55,365 nucleotides of DNA, taken from assembly GCA_002345965.1 (NCBI GenBank), contig DDTF01000037.1, positions 115,495-170,859 on the forward strand, written 5' to 3'. The notes beneath the pieces are model-generated. The model searched no databases and was not told where the DNA came from. It saw only the letters and a list, made by a program, of their open reading frames with translations. The stretch is from Flammeovirgaceae bacterium UBA2371 (GTDB lineage Bacteria; Bacteroidota; Bacteroidia; Cytophagales; Cyclobacteriaceae). Positions 33,215 to 42,088 of the stretch are shown one piece after another; the first letter of the stretch is position 1; the number at the start of each line of letters is the position of its first letter. Position numbers and translations under genes: made by a program.

Positions 33215-34879
33215 CGCCTTTACCGGCTCCCTGTGCCCTACCCACGTAAATCTTTTAGTAACGTACTCAGGGTTGGTAAAAGAAGCATTTCCTGATGGAT
33301 TGCCACCTGTTACGTGAAAATCAGAGAAGGCTGCATTTTGATTCATATAAATACCGCCAGTCAGGTTAAAAGATACGGGCGTTGCCGCCAACGACATCTC
33401 ATCAGCAATTTTCTCACGTACATTGGCATCGGTGGTGTAAGCTGCACACGATATAGCACCATGGGCCATCGCCATCTTTTGCGCCAGGGCGATAGACTCA
33501 TCTGTGTCTTTTGTTTTGATCAACAAAGCAATTGGCCCAAACAGCTCCTTGCTGAACACGTCTTCTTTGCTGGCGTCAATCTCCACAACCACTGGTGTGG
33601 CAATGCGCGCCTTCTTGAACATCGGATTTTCAAATGTGCGTGACTTTAACCAAACCTTACCAGGAAGATTTTCCGCATCCGCTACACGATCCAATGTCTT
33701 TTTGTTTTGAACAGCTCCCAACACAAAAGGTCCAGCCTTAGGATTGTCTACCAAGCCATTTACACTGTCTACAAACTTTTGTGCAAACTCATCAAAGCTC
33801 ACCACACCATTGGGCGTTTTAATGCCATCCTTTGGCACATAGAAATTCTGAGGAGCAGTACACATCTGTCCGCTGTACAAATTGACAGAGAAAGTAAGGT
33901 TGGCCACTGCCTTATCAATATCTTCCGCTGAATCAAGAATTACAGAGTTGACACCCGTTTTCTCAGTGAAAACAGTTTTTCCCTGAAGGCCTTCCAGGTA
34001 ATTGCCAAAAGCTGAATTGCCAGTATAATCAATCAGCTTCACCTCCTTGTGCTCTGCCAATTCCTTGGTGATCATTTTATCAAAAGTATCTACTGCCAGC
34101 TGGCAGATATTAGGATCCAGATTGTTCTCTACCAATACTTTCTGAATTTCAGCAACAAAAATGGCGATAGGTAAAATGGCGCCAGGGTGTGGCTTTACAA
34201 TTACTGAGTTGCCTGTAACAAGACTACCATATATGCCCGTCACTGAGTTCCAGGTAGGAAAAGTAGAACAACCGATTACCAACGAAATTCCTTTTGGAAC
34301 GGCTCTCCATTCTTTGTTGATCTGCAAATTGTATTTACCCATGGGTTTGTCCCATAATGCCTTGGCAGGAAAACGTTGCAATTCTTCATGACCAGCTGCG
34401 ATGGCCTCCAATGCCCTGTCTGCTGCGTGGGGTCCTGAGGCCTGAAATGCCATCATGTATCCCTGACCGGTAGTGTGCATGGTCGCATAGGCGATTTCAA
34501 AAAAACGGAATTTTATACGTTCAAGTGATTCCACTAAAATTCCAGCACGCTCAGCCGCATCCACTTTTCTCCACTGATGAAATGCTTGGTTAGCACGATC
34601 AATGAGTGTGGAGGTACTAAAAGTAGGGTAAGCGATCTTTAAAGCATCTTGCAAATAGGGCGATTCCTCCTGGCCTGCCCATCCTTCAGGACTTTGCTGA
34701 GCCAGTTCTTCAAATTTCTTTCCTACCAATGCTTTAAAACTTGCCTGGCCATCCGCATCAGCCGTTTCTCCATAGATAGCGGGAGCTGGATGTTCGGGGT
34801 AAGCTGCATAAAAAGTTCGCTCATGCAGCGCTTTGATTGCTTTGTTGATTGTGTTTTCGTGCTTTTTAAATAAACTCAT
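33212..34879 (-). CDS. paaN: PaaN-like aldehyde dehydrogenase-family protein
   Basis: A 555-aa member of the aldehyde dehydrogenase superfamily, closest by eye to the phenylacetic-acid-degradation protein PaaN. It has a long N-terminal extension (about 1-110) before the NAD-binding part; KGISLVIGCSTFPTWN and GNSVIVKPHPG lie in the cofactor region, and the catalytic Cys is in LYSGQMCTAPQN. PaaN/PaaZ-type enzymes oxidise the ring-opened aldehyde of the phenylacetyl-CoA pathway. No other paa gene is in the window, so the physiological substrate here is open. It runs opposite to its upstream neighbours and is followed by the stop-codon repeat described separately. Confidence 0.85.
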   Translation of the reverse strand: MSLFKKHENTINKAIKALHERTFYAAYPEHPAPAIYGETADADGQASFKALVGKKFEELAQQSPEGWAGQEESPYLQDALKIAYPTFSTSTLIDRANQAFHQWRKVDAAERAGILVESLERIKFRFFEIAYATMHTTGQGYMMAFQASGPHAADRALEAIAAGHEELQRFPAKALWDKPMGKYNLQINKEWRAVPKGISLVIGCSTFPTWNSVTGIYGSLVTGNSVIVKPHPGAILPIAIFVAEIQKVLVENNLDPNICQLAVDTFDKMITKELAEHKEVKLIDYTGNSAFGNYLEGLQGKTVFTEKTGVNSVILDSAEDIDKAVANLTFSVNLYSGQMCTAPQNFYVPKDGIKTPNGVVSFDEFAQKFVDSVNGLVDNPKAGPFVLGAVQNKKTLDRVADAENLPGKVWLKSRTFENPMFKKARIATPVVVEIDASKEDVFSKELFGPIALLIKTKDTDESIALAQKMAMAHGAISCAAYTTDANVREKIADEMSLAATPVSFNLTGGIYMNQNAAFSDFHVTGGNPSGNASFTNPEYVTKRFTWVGHREPVKA

Positions 34880-34894
34880 TTTTTCTTTTCGATT

Positions 34895-35608
34895 TTATTG
34901 GGCGCCAAATACTCTCTTTAATAAATCCGTGGTCCTTGCCAGCGGATCTTGTCTTATCTCCTTCTCTTCTTTCGCTACCATCACAAACAAACCCTCAATG
35001 GCCTTGTCTGTTGCGTAGTCATTCAAATCAGGATTCACTTTCTCCGTAAACGGAATCTTATTGTAAGTGTTAACAAGATCACTATAGTATTTAGTTGCAT
35101 TTACTTTATCCAGCGAACTTTGAATCACCGGGCTGAATTTTTCTTTCAACTGCGCAGAGGTAGTGCGTTTAAGGTATTGCGTAGCCGCATCCTGTTCACC
35201 TTTTAAGATTCCCCATGCATCTTCAATGGTCATGGACCTGATCGCGGAGATAAAAATGGGTTTTGCTTCTCTGGCCGCATCCTCAGCACCCCTGTTTAAT
35301 GTCATCACGAATTTATCTACCTCACCTCCTAGCCCAATCTGGCGCAATTTCTCCTCCACCTTTTTCACATCAGGTGGAAACAATATTTTGATGGCTTCAT
35401 TTTTGAAATAGCCATCCGTTTGAGATGCCAGGTCAGAGCCATTGGAAATTCCCTTAATTAAAGCTTCTTTTAAGCCATCTGCCACCTCAGCGGTAGTTAA
35501 TGGTGTTTCTCCTCCCAGCGATTTGCCTGCTGTGGAAATGGCCTGATTGATTTGTGCCGTGGTGCAAGCACCCAGCACAAATAGTAAGACAACCTGAGTT
35601 ATTTTCAT
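34895..35608 (-). CDS. DUF4197 lipoprotein
   Basis: A 237-aa lipoprotein (lipobox LGAC; signal MKITQVVLLFVLGAC). The mature protein is largely helical and matches the DUF4197 family: LTTAEVADGLKEALIKGI, the glycine segment DGYFKNEAIKILFP, and a C-terminal DYATDKAIEGLFVMVAKEE that ends before a ALARTTDLLKRVFG-like helix. No activity is known for the family. The ATG at 35608 is chosen because it gives the signal peptide. It ends 15 bases before paaN starts and may be co-transcribed with it. Confidence 0.85.
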   Translation of the reverse strand: MKITQVVLLFVLGACTTAQINQAISTAGKSLGGETPLTTAEVADGLKEALIKGISNGSDLASQTDGYFKNEAIKILFPPDVKKVEEKLRQIGLGGEVDKFVMTLNRGAEDAAREAKPIFISAIRSMTIEDAWGILKGEQDAATQYLKRTTSAQLKEKFSPVIQSSLDKVNATKYYSDLVNTYNKIPFTEKVNPDLNDYATDKAIEGLFVMVAKEEKEIRQDPLARTTDLLKRVFGAQ

Positions 35609-35785
35609 GTATTTATTGGCTAAGCGGAGTGCTAAGTTAGGAAGATTGGGCAAATCAAAAGGCCGATACCACGATCAAAAGAAAGATTTAGAGGATTTTC
35701 GGGACGCGATGGAACAAAATGGTCGCTTTTGCAATTTTTATGGCTTTAGATTGATAGAATTGCACATCCGGAAATGGACCATCAT

Positions 35786-37033
35786 ATGAAACCAGTTTTA
35801 GTTGAAATACTTGCCATAGGAGACGAATTACTGTACGGCCAAACAATGGATACCAATTCCCATTGGATGAGCAAAGAACTGGATAAGGTAGGCTTCAAAG
35901 TCATCAGGCGAACCACAATTGGAGATAAAGAAGAGCAGATCCTTACCGCATTCGCTGAAGCCGAACAACGCGCAGACATCATCTTAATTTCAGGAGGCCT
36001 TGGTCCTACCAGCGATGATTTGACCAAACCTTGCCTGGCTAAATATTTCAATTGCGAAACTGCCATTCATGAGGAAGCACTTGCTGAGGTGACCGCTTTC
36101 TTTAAAAGTCGTGGCAGAGAATTAACAGAAATTAACCGCCAGCAGGCAGCGCTACCTACCTGTTGTACCAAAATTACTAATGCCATAGGCACAGCCCCGG
36201 GCATGTGGTTTGATAAAAACAGAAAAATTTTTGTTTCGATGCCGGGCGTTCCGCACGAAATGAAAAAGATGATGAATGACATCATCATACCAAAGCTTAA
36301 ATCTCAGTTTAAGACACCTGCATTATACCATCAGATGATTCGAACGGCAGGCATTGGAGAGTCTTTTCTTTCCGAGAAGATAGCCAGCTGGGAAAAAAGT
36401 CTTCCTGGTCATATCAAATTGGCCTACCTCCCAAGTTTAGGTGAGGTCAAATTGCGCCTCACGGGCACGGGCGATTCGGAAGAAACTTTGAGAACGGAGA
36501 TTGGAGCGCTCGTAGAAAAGTTGAAGCCTTTAGCAGGAGAATACATCTACGGCTATGGTGATGCTCCGCTGGAAGTGATGATTGGAAACACCTTGCGTGA
36601 AAAAAAATTGAAACTATCGATTGCAGAAAGTTGTACCGGAGGCTATCTCTCCCACCTCATCACCAGTGTTCCCGGTAGTTCAGATTATTATTTGGGTAGC
36701 ATGATTCCCTATGACTACGAAATCAAAATGCGCCAACTGGGAGTAAGGCCAGAAACTCTTGAAAAGTATGGAGCAGTAAGCGAGCCTACCATCATTGAGA
36801 TGGCCAATATTGTAAGAAGTAAATTCAATGCCGACATTGGCGTAGCCACAAGCGGCATTGCAGGGCCTGGTGGCGCCACCCCCGACAAACCTGTAGGGAC
36901 TGTGTGGATCGCCTACTCGGACAAAAGTAAAACGGTGACCAAACTGCTGAAATTATCTCAGGATAGAATGCTCAATATCCAATATTCTGCAGCGGCCGTT
37001 CTTAACCTGATCAGGGTGAATTTACCCAATTGA
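35786..37033 (+). CDS. cinA: CinA family nicotinamide mononucleotide deamidase-related protein
   Basis: A 415-aa two-domain protein. The N-terminal MoCF-like domain has ILAIGDELLYGQTMDTNS and ISGGLGPTSDDLTK; the C-terminal CinA domain has LSIAESCTGGYLSHLITSVPG and ATSGIAGPGGATPDKPVGTVW. It hydrolyses NMN to nicotinate mononucleotide in pyridine-nucleotide recycling and also has an ADP-ribose pyrophosphatase-type part in other organisms. The second ATG (35786) is preferred since MKPVLVEI is the usual N-terminus. It is full length. Confidence 0.93.
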   Translation: MKPVLVEILAIGDELLYGQTMDTNSHWMSKELDKVGFKVIRRTTIGDKEEQILTAFAEAEQRADIILISGGLGPTSDDLTKPCLAKYFNCETAIHEEALAEVTAFFKSRGRELTEINRQQAALPTCCTKITNAIGTAPGMWFDKNRKIFVSMPGVPHEMKKMMNDIIIPKLKSQFKTPALYHQMIRTAGIGESFLSEKIASWEKSLPGHIKLAYLPSLGEVKLRLTGTGDSEETLRTEIGALVEKLKPLAGEYIYGYGDAPLEVMIGNTLREKKLKLSIAESCTGGYLSHLITSVPGSSDYYLGSMIPYDYEIKMRQLGVRPETLEKYGAVSEPTIIEMANIVRSKFNADIGVATSGIAGPGGATPDKPVGTVWIAYSDKSKTVTKLLKLSQDRMLNIQYSAAAVLNLIRVNLPN

Positions 37034-37069
37034 CTAAAGGCTCGAATTAGCGTGTAGTGCTAAAAATGC

Positions 37070-37077
37070 TAACTTTG
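37070..37077 (+). promoter_or_regulatory. -7 box of the E2 acyltransferase gene
   Basis: TAACTTTG is a perfect TAnnTTTG box. Transcription from about 37081 would give a leader of 19 bases before the ATG at 37100. No -33 TTG at the normal distance. Confidence 0.5.
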
Positions 37078-37099
37078 TGCAGTTTAAAATTTGATAAAA

Positions 37100-38389
37100 A
37101 TGGCGTTGGTAGAGCTAATAATGCCCAAAATGGGCGAAAGCATCATGGAGGCAACAATTTTGACCTGGCTGAAAAAGCCTGGTGATAAAATTGAACAGGA
37201 CGAATCCGTACTGGAAGTTGCCACGGATAAAGTAGATACCGAAGTACCCTCCACCCACGCTGGAGTACTTAAAGAAATACTTGCCAAAGATGGTGAAGTA
37301 GTAAAAGTAGGCTCACCTATTGCAGTGATTGCAACAGATAGTGATGAAGCCAACCCTTCGGAAAAGCCAACTGCCAAAACTGAATCCAAGCCGGCAGAGT
37401 CCACCGTAAAAGCTGAGCCGGCAATGGTAGCCAACCAGAGCAATGGCGCCAATCAGTCTGACTTCAAAGCTTCATCAAGATTCTATTCTCCTCTGGTGAA
37501 AAATATTGCCAAAGAAGAGAACATACCAGTAGCTGAACTTGACACTGTACCCGGCACAGGCAGCGAAGGCCGTGTTACAAAAAAAGATATTCTGGCTTAC
37601 CTGCAGCAACGCAAATCAGGACATACCATTGCCCCTGCATTGACTTCCTCTAAGCCTGCAGTGCCTGCATCCATCAACGCAGGAGATGAAATTATCCAAA
37701 TGGACCGCATGCGCAAGATGATTGCCGAGCGCATGGTAGACTCAAAACGCATTTCACCACACGTTACTTCTTTTGTTGAAGCTGACGTGACCAACATCGT
37801 GTTGTGGAGAAATAAAGTGAAAAACGAATTTCAAAAACAAGAAGGATCGTCTTTAACGTTTACACCCATTTTTATTGAGGCAGTCGCTAAAGCAATTAAA
37901 GACTTCCCGATGATCAATATCCAGGTAGATGGTGATCGCATCATTAAAAAGAAAGACATCAATGTTGGAATGGCCGTAGCCTTACCAACGGGCAATCTTA
38001 TTGTACCTGTAATCAGAAATGCAGATCAATACAATCTGAGAGGTCTGGCCAAAATGGTTAACGATATTGCTTCAAGAGCAAGAGATAATAAATTGAAACC
38101 AGACGAATTAGCCGGAGGTACTTACAGCGTTTCCAACGTAGGTTCTTTTGGAAACGTAATGGGTACGCCTATTATCATGCAGCCACAGGTGGCCATATTG
38201 GCACTGGGTGCCATTCAGAAAAAACCGGCTGTATTGGAAACCCCGACTGGTGACGTAATTGCCATCCGACATAAGATGTTTCTATCACACTCCTACGACC
38301 ACCGCGTGGTAGACGGATCTTTGGGAGGAATGTTTGTGAGAAGAGTTGCCGATTACCTGGAGCAGTTTGATCTGAATCAAACTATCTAA
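37100..38389 (+). CDS. Dihydrolipoamide acyltransferase (E2) of a 2-oxoacid dehydrogenase complex
   Basis: A 429-aa E2 subunit. The lipoyl domain (1-80) carries the lipoylated Lys44 in EVATDKVDTEV; after an Ala/Pro/Lys-rich linker comes the peripheral-subunit-binding domain (YSPLVKNIAKEENIPVAELD to TKKDILAYL, about 133-172); the catalytic domain ends with HSYDHRVVDGSLGG. It passes acyl groups to CoA. E1 and E3 genes are not adjacent, so I cannot tell whether it serves pyruvate, 2-oxoglutarate or branched-chain substrates; the N-terminus MGESIMEATILTWLKKPGD fits the branched-chain-like group. The ATG at 37100 is chosen over the TTG at 37091. Confidence 0.92.
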   Translation: MALVELIMPKMGESIMEATILTWLKKPGDKIEQDESVLEVATDKVDTEVPSTHAGVLKEILAKDGEVVKVGSPIAVIATDSDEANPSEKPTAKTESKPAESTVKAEPAMVANQSNGANQSDFKASSRFYSPLVKNIAKEENIPVAELDTVPGTGSEGRVTKKDILAYLQQRKSGHTIAPALTSSKPAVPASINAGDEIIQMDRMRKMIAERMVDSKRISPHVTSFVEADVTNIVLWRNKVKNEFQKQEGSSLTFTPIFIEAVAKAIKDFPMINIQVDGDRIIKKKDINVGMAVALPTGNLIVPVIRNADQYNLRGLAKMVNDIASRARDNKLKPDELAGGTYSVSNVGSFGNVMGTPIIMQPQVAILALGAIQKKPAVLETPTGDVIAIRHKMFLSHSYDHRVVDGSLGGMFVRRVADYLEQFDLNQTI

Positions 38390-39555
38390 CGAGGTTCGTT
38401 TTTTAACTCGAGGTAACCAGTGAGTTCTTTGGAACCATCACCCAACTGTATCTTATAGAAATAAATTCCGCTGGGTAATTTTCCGGTTTGGTTTACATTG
38501 TTTTCTCCAGTAAAAATTCGCTGGTCATTGTCGTACCCATCAAGTTCAAAAACCTTATCGCCCCAACGATTAAATACTGTTACTTTATTGTTGGGAAACA
38601 ATTGAATATTGAAAATCTGGAAATAGTCATTGTAACCATCTCCATTGGGTGAAACACCATTATAGGCAATCACATTTTTTTCACCGCTAACGGTGGCCAC
38701 GGTAAAAAAGGAAAGTGTTGGCGAAGATTCACTGCTGATTCTTCCATTGCTGGCATCGCCTGTAAAAGCAGATTGACCGAGACTCTTGTAAGGCCCAAAA
38801 GCGGCAGAAGATTCCACCACTGCAAAAAGTTCTGGCGCTCCTGTAAAGGTACTTTCATTCCTCAGGGGCAAGGTAATGGTGGTGTTGGCCAAAGAACCAC
38901 CTAACGAACTGAGTTCCCAGTATCTCTTGGAAGAAAGTTGTGTAACAGACCTTTCGCCAGTCAGTACTTCACCACTGCTAAGCTCATGTGCCTGTATAAC
39001 TCCCCTGGCTGTATTATCTGTAACACCTGAAATTTCAACAGGAAGATAAGTACTTCCATTGCCCATAGGAAAAAGCCACGATCCTGACCCTTGTTGCTCT
39101 ACTGGCGCATTGATGTGCGATTGATCTGATCCTCCGGTAATTTTAGCTCCAGGTTGAAATACTACTTTGGAATTATTTTCATTGGCAATCACACCACTAA
39201 CAAGATTCAATTCTCCTACAATGGTCATATCGGCTAAAATTAATTTCTCACCTCCTCCATTTATAGTAAGCTTATTGAAAGATTGATTGTTGTGATTGAT
39301 GATTTGTGATTTCCCGCCTGGCGGATTATTGAAAGTAATTTCACCGGTACCGGGATTATAGGTGCCTGTGTTAATCCAAACTCCGCCCATCACCATATTG
39401 CCATTATTGGTGAGTGTGCCATTATTGACAAGGCTATCGCCCACCGTGAACGTAGTTCCGGAGCTGATAAACACGTTGGAATTGATATTATAAAAGCTTT
39501 GGGCTTTCAAAAAAGTCCAACCAAGAAATAATATTAAGGTGAATTTAGTTTTCAT
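38386..39555 (-). CDS. Secreted protein with type B T9SS C-terminal domain
   Basis: A 389-aa exported protein with a signal peptide (about 1-18). The middle part is beta-helix-like: many short Gly/Asn-rich repeats such as DSLVNNGTLTNNGNMVMGG. The last 90 residues are the gliding-motility-associated CHU_C-type domain (YNGVSPNGDGYNDYFQIFN, VTVFNRWGDKVFE, LPSGIYFYKIQLGDG, LTGYLELK), which sends proteins through the type IX secretion system. It follows the 772-aa repeat protein by six bases and is probably in the same transcript. Its 3' end overlaps the convergent E2 gene by four bases. Confidence 0.9.
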   Translation of the reverse strand: MKTKFTLILFLGWTFLKAQSFYNINSNVFISSGTTFTVGDSLVNNGTLTNNGNMVMGGVWINTGTYNPGTGEITFNNPPGGKSQIINHNNQSFNKLTINGGGEKLILADMTIVGELNLVSGVIANENNSKVVFQPGAKITGGSDQSHINAPVEQQGSGSWLFPMGNGSTYLPVEISGVTDNTARGVIQAHELSSGEVLTGERSVTQLSSKRYWELSSLGGSLANTTITLPLRNESTFTGAPELFAVVESSAAFGPYKSLGQSAFTGDASNGRISSESSPTLSFFTVATVSGEKNVIAYNGVSPNGDGYNDYFQIFNIQLFPNNKVTVFNRWGDKVFELDGYDNDQRIFTGENNVNQTGKLPSGIYFYKIQLGDGSKELTGYLELKNEPR

Positions 39556-39561
39556 TGGAAA

Positions 39562-41880
39562 CTATTTTACAGCCTTAGTTAAGGTTAACCAGCGACCACC
39601 AGGGGTTGCAATAATTGTAATTGAATAAACACTTCCGGCATCACCGTCTGCTACATTTACTCCTGGCATTCCATCCACTGTATCTTTTCCACTATTGCTT
39701 CTTACCGTCACACCTTTGGAATCTGTCGATCGAATAATCAAAATTCTTCCTGGTAATTCATCAGCATCGGGAAGTAAAACGGAAGTGGCTCCGTTTGGTG
39801 CAATTATTACATAATCCTTATTGGTTACAAGATAATCTCCTGAAGCTATGGTGAGGTTGACCGCATGCGATCCACCTAAGTGTAGGTTGGCTTTAGGGGT
39901 AAGACCAATACCTAGTTGTGCATCTTTTTCGTTCCAGAATAAATTACTATTGCCGGTAATAGTGGAACCATCCACCCAATAGGCAACCTCTCCGGCTTGT
40001 CCGCTTCCTCCTACTCCTCCACCCCCTGAATTATCAGTGCCTGGAGCCCACGCTGAGCCATTGTATTTGAGAACCTGTCCGGTTGCAGGCGCAGTGGCTG
40101 CCACAGGCCTTCCCTGCAATCCATCAACTGTTGGGTTAGGAAACGTTCCGTTTAAATCCCCCCCTGCTGTACCTCCTGGAGTAGTTCCTGTAATGGTAAC
40201 TGAACCTCCGCTTGTCAGGCTTAATAAAGATGTGCCTGAATTAAAAGACAATGTTTGAATCTCATTAGTTGTACTATTATCTACAGGTGCCTGCCATGTG
40301 GGAACTCCCGCTACGGTGGTTAGCACCTGATTGGGAGCACCCGCTAATAGTTTAGTTACAGCAACGCCTGGCGCAATCTTTACATCTGTTACAGCACTAT
40401 TGGCAAGGTCTAACGTTCCTATTGTACCATCGGTTATCTCAGCTGTAGTAACCGAGTTTGCATTGATTTGTAAGCCAGTACTAAAATTTCCTCCAATATC
40501 TCCTGCAGCAGGTGCTTCCGTATCCAATACCACCGCAGCATTTAACCGATTGGTATTAATTGTACCTGTTGTGGCTGCATTATTAATGGCAGCAACTGAG
40601 CTATTACCAGAGGTAGTTGCCAAAGTTGGATTGGGGTAAGTGCCGGCCAAATCGCCAGCAGCTGCACCCCCTGGTGCCACTCCCGAAATAGTAGTGTTGG
40701 TGGCGGCAGTTAACCGACCTTGAGCGTCAACTGTGAAAGTAGGGACTTGTGTTGCACTACCGTAGGCCCCTGCAGTCACAGAAGTGTTAGCCATACTTAT
40801 CGTTCCCGTGGCCGTAATAGGTCCCCCCGTTAGCCCTGTTCCGGTAGCTATACTTGTCAATGTTCCTCCCGAACTATTATCAGCCTGAGGAACCCAGCTG
40901 GATCCGTTCCATTTTAATACTTGCCCGGTGGTCGCCCCTGCCTGAGTAAGTTTACCAGGTGCAACACTGGCCACCTTGCTGTCATCCACTGCACTGTTGG
41001 CAATTTTTGCATTGGTAATTGCACCATTACCTACTGCAGGGTTAGGATAAGTGCCCGTCAAATCCCCACCCGCTGCACCCGCTGGCGCAACACCAGCAAT
41101 GGTCACATTGGTAGCAGAAGTAACCCTCCCTTGCGCATTGACCGTAACCTGAGAGGTCTGTGTTGCCGATCCATACGTTCCGGCAGTTACACCACTCGCA
41201 TCCATTTTAGCAGAAGTGACAGCTGCGTTGTTAATCTTACCCGTGGTAACAGCGTTGTTAGCAATTGTCGGATTAGGATAAGTGCCCGTAAGGTCTCCCC
41301 CTGCTGATCCTGCTGTTGTTATGGTTTGAGATTGATTGCCGCTTAGTCGTGAAATAGTCAATTGACCTGTTGTTGGATTATAAGTCAGTGTCTGATCATC
41401 AGAATTGGTACCCGTAAATGCTGAGAGGTTTACAGGTGTTGCAGAAGGATTGTTGGTAATTGTCAATGTACTTCCCGTCAAATTCAAATCTTGAATTTCA
41501 TTGGTTGCATCACCGTCACCATCAGGAACTACTGCGATCGTATTTCCGGTTATTTGTATACCAGCGCCTGCCACCAACTCCAATCCACTTTTGATGGGGA
41601 GCCATTGTGTTCCCTGCCAGAAATAGAATTTGTTTTCACCAGTATCATAAACCAACAATCCTTTGTCATTGGAAGACAAGGAGGATGCCATGCCTGTTCG
41701 TTGGGAGGTTGTCAACCCAGGCGCTAAAAATCCCTGATTATTACCTGGTGATACCAATTCCAAAACAGCATGCGAGTTGGGATTGGAGGTTCCTATACCA
41801 ACGGAGTTTTGTGCTAACAAACTCATTGGTAGGATGAGTATAATACAAGCAAGAAATCCGAGTTGTAAATATTTTTTCAT
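39562..41880 (-). CDS. Large mosaic repeat protein, tail-fibre-like, exported
   Basis: A 772-aa exported protein: signal peptide (about 1-23), then NSVGIGTSNPNSHAVLEL and KGLLVYDTGENKFYFWQG, a head region common in Bacteroidota surface proteins, followed by about 550 residues of low-complexity repeats. The unit GDLTGTYPNPT occurs four times; VTVNAQGRVTSATNVTI-type and TGQVLKWNGSSWVP-type units each occur twice. Such units are also typical of phage tail fibres. The C-terminus (LHLGGSHAVNLTIASGDY and after) is a short beta domain ending in TLTKAVK. No T9SS domain is seen in it; the next gene of the operon carries one. Probably a cell-surface structural or adhesive protein. Confidence 0.82.
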   Translation of the reverse strand: MKKYLQLGFLACIILILPMSLLAQNSVGIGTSNPNSHAVLELVSPGNNQGFLAPGLTTSQRTGMASSLSSNDKGLLVYDTGENKFYFWQGTQWLPIKSGLELVAGAGIQITGNTIAVVPDGDGDATNEIQDLNLTGSTLTITNNPSATPVNLSAFTGTNSDDQTLTYNPTTGQLTISRLSGNQSQTITTAGSAGGDLTGTYPNPTIANNAVTTGKINNAAVTSAKMDASGVTAGTYGSATQTSQVTVNAQGRVTSATNVTIAGVAPAGAAGGDLTGTYPNPAVGNGAITNAKIANSAVDDSKVASVAPGKLTQAGATTGQVLKWNGSSWVPQADNSSGGTLTSIATGTGLTGGPITATGTISMANTSVTAGAYGSATQVPTFTVDAQGRLTAATNTTISGVAPGGAAAGDLAGTYPNPTLATTSGNSSVAAINNAATTGTINTNRLNAAVVLDTEAPAAGDIGGNFSTGLQINANSVTTAEITDGTIGTLDLANSAVTDVKIAPGVAVTKLLAGAPNQVLTTVAGVPTWQAPVDNSTTNEIQTLSFNSGTSLLSLTSGGSVTITGTTPGGTAGGDLNGTFPNPTVDGLQGRPVAATAPATGQVLKYNGSAWAPGTDNSGGGGVGGSGQAGEVAYWVDGSTITGNSNLFWNEKDAQLGIGLTPKANLHLGGSHAVNLTIASGDYLVTNKDYVIIAPNGATSVLLPDADELPGRILIIRSTDSKGVTVRSNSGKDTVDGMPGVNVADGDAGSVYSITIIATPGGRWLTLTKAVK

Positions 41881-42088
41881 TTCAGTGGATATTAAGCAGA
41901 AATCAAACGGCTATGGAAAGCCTTAAACAGAACATTGAATTTAGCTGAGTTTTTTAAAATTTCAGAAATAAAGCTCCGCTTTATTGATACCTAATTCACG
42001 GGAAAGTAACACCTAATTATAGGGTTTTTCATTTAAATATCAACTCAAAGAATAAGAATAGTGGAATTCAAGGAAATTAAGCCTGTTT

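Noticed and set aside
37084..37452. A 122-codon minus-strand frame inside the E2 gene
   Set aside because: It is the antisense of the lipoyl domain and the Ala/Pro-rich linker; Ser/Thr-rich product typical of such antisense frames.
39562..41880. The tail-fibre-like repeats as a sign of a prophage
   Set aside because: No capsid, terminase, integrase, lysis gene or attachment site is nearby, and the gene has a Sec signal peptide and a T9SS neighbour.
41967..41985. Hairpin AATAAAGC-TCC-GCTTTATT between the kinase and repeat-protein genes
   Set aside because: AT-rich with a three-base loop and no T-run on either side; not convincing as terminator or riboswitch. The 208-base gap otherwise shows nothing I can name.
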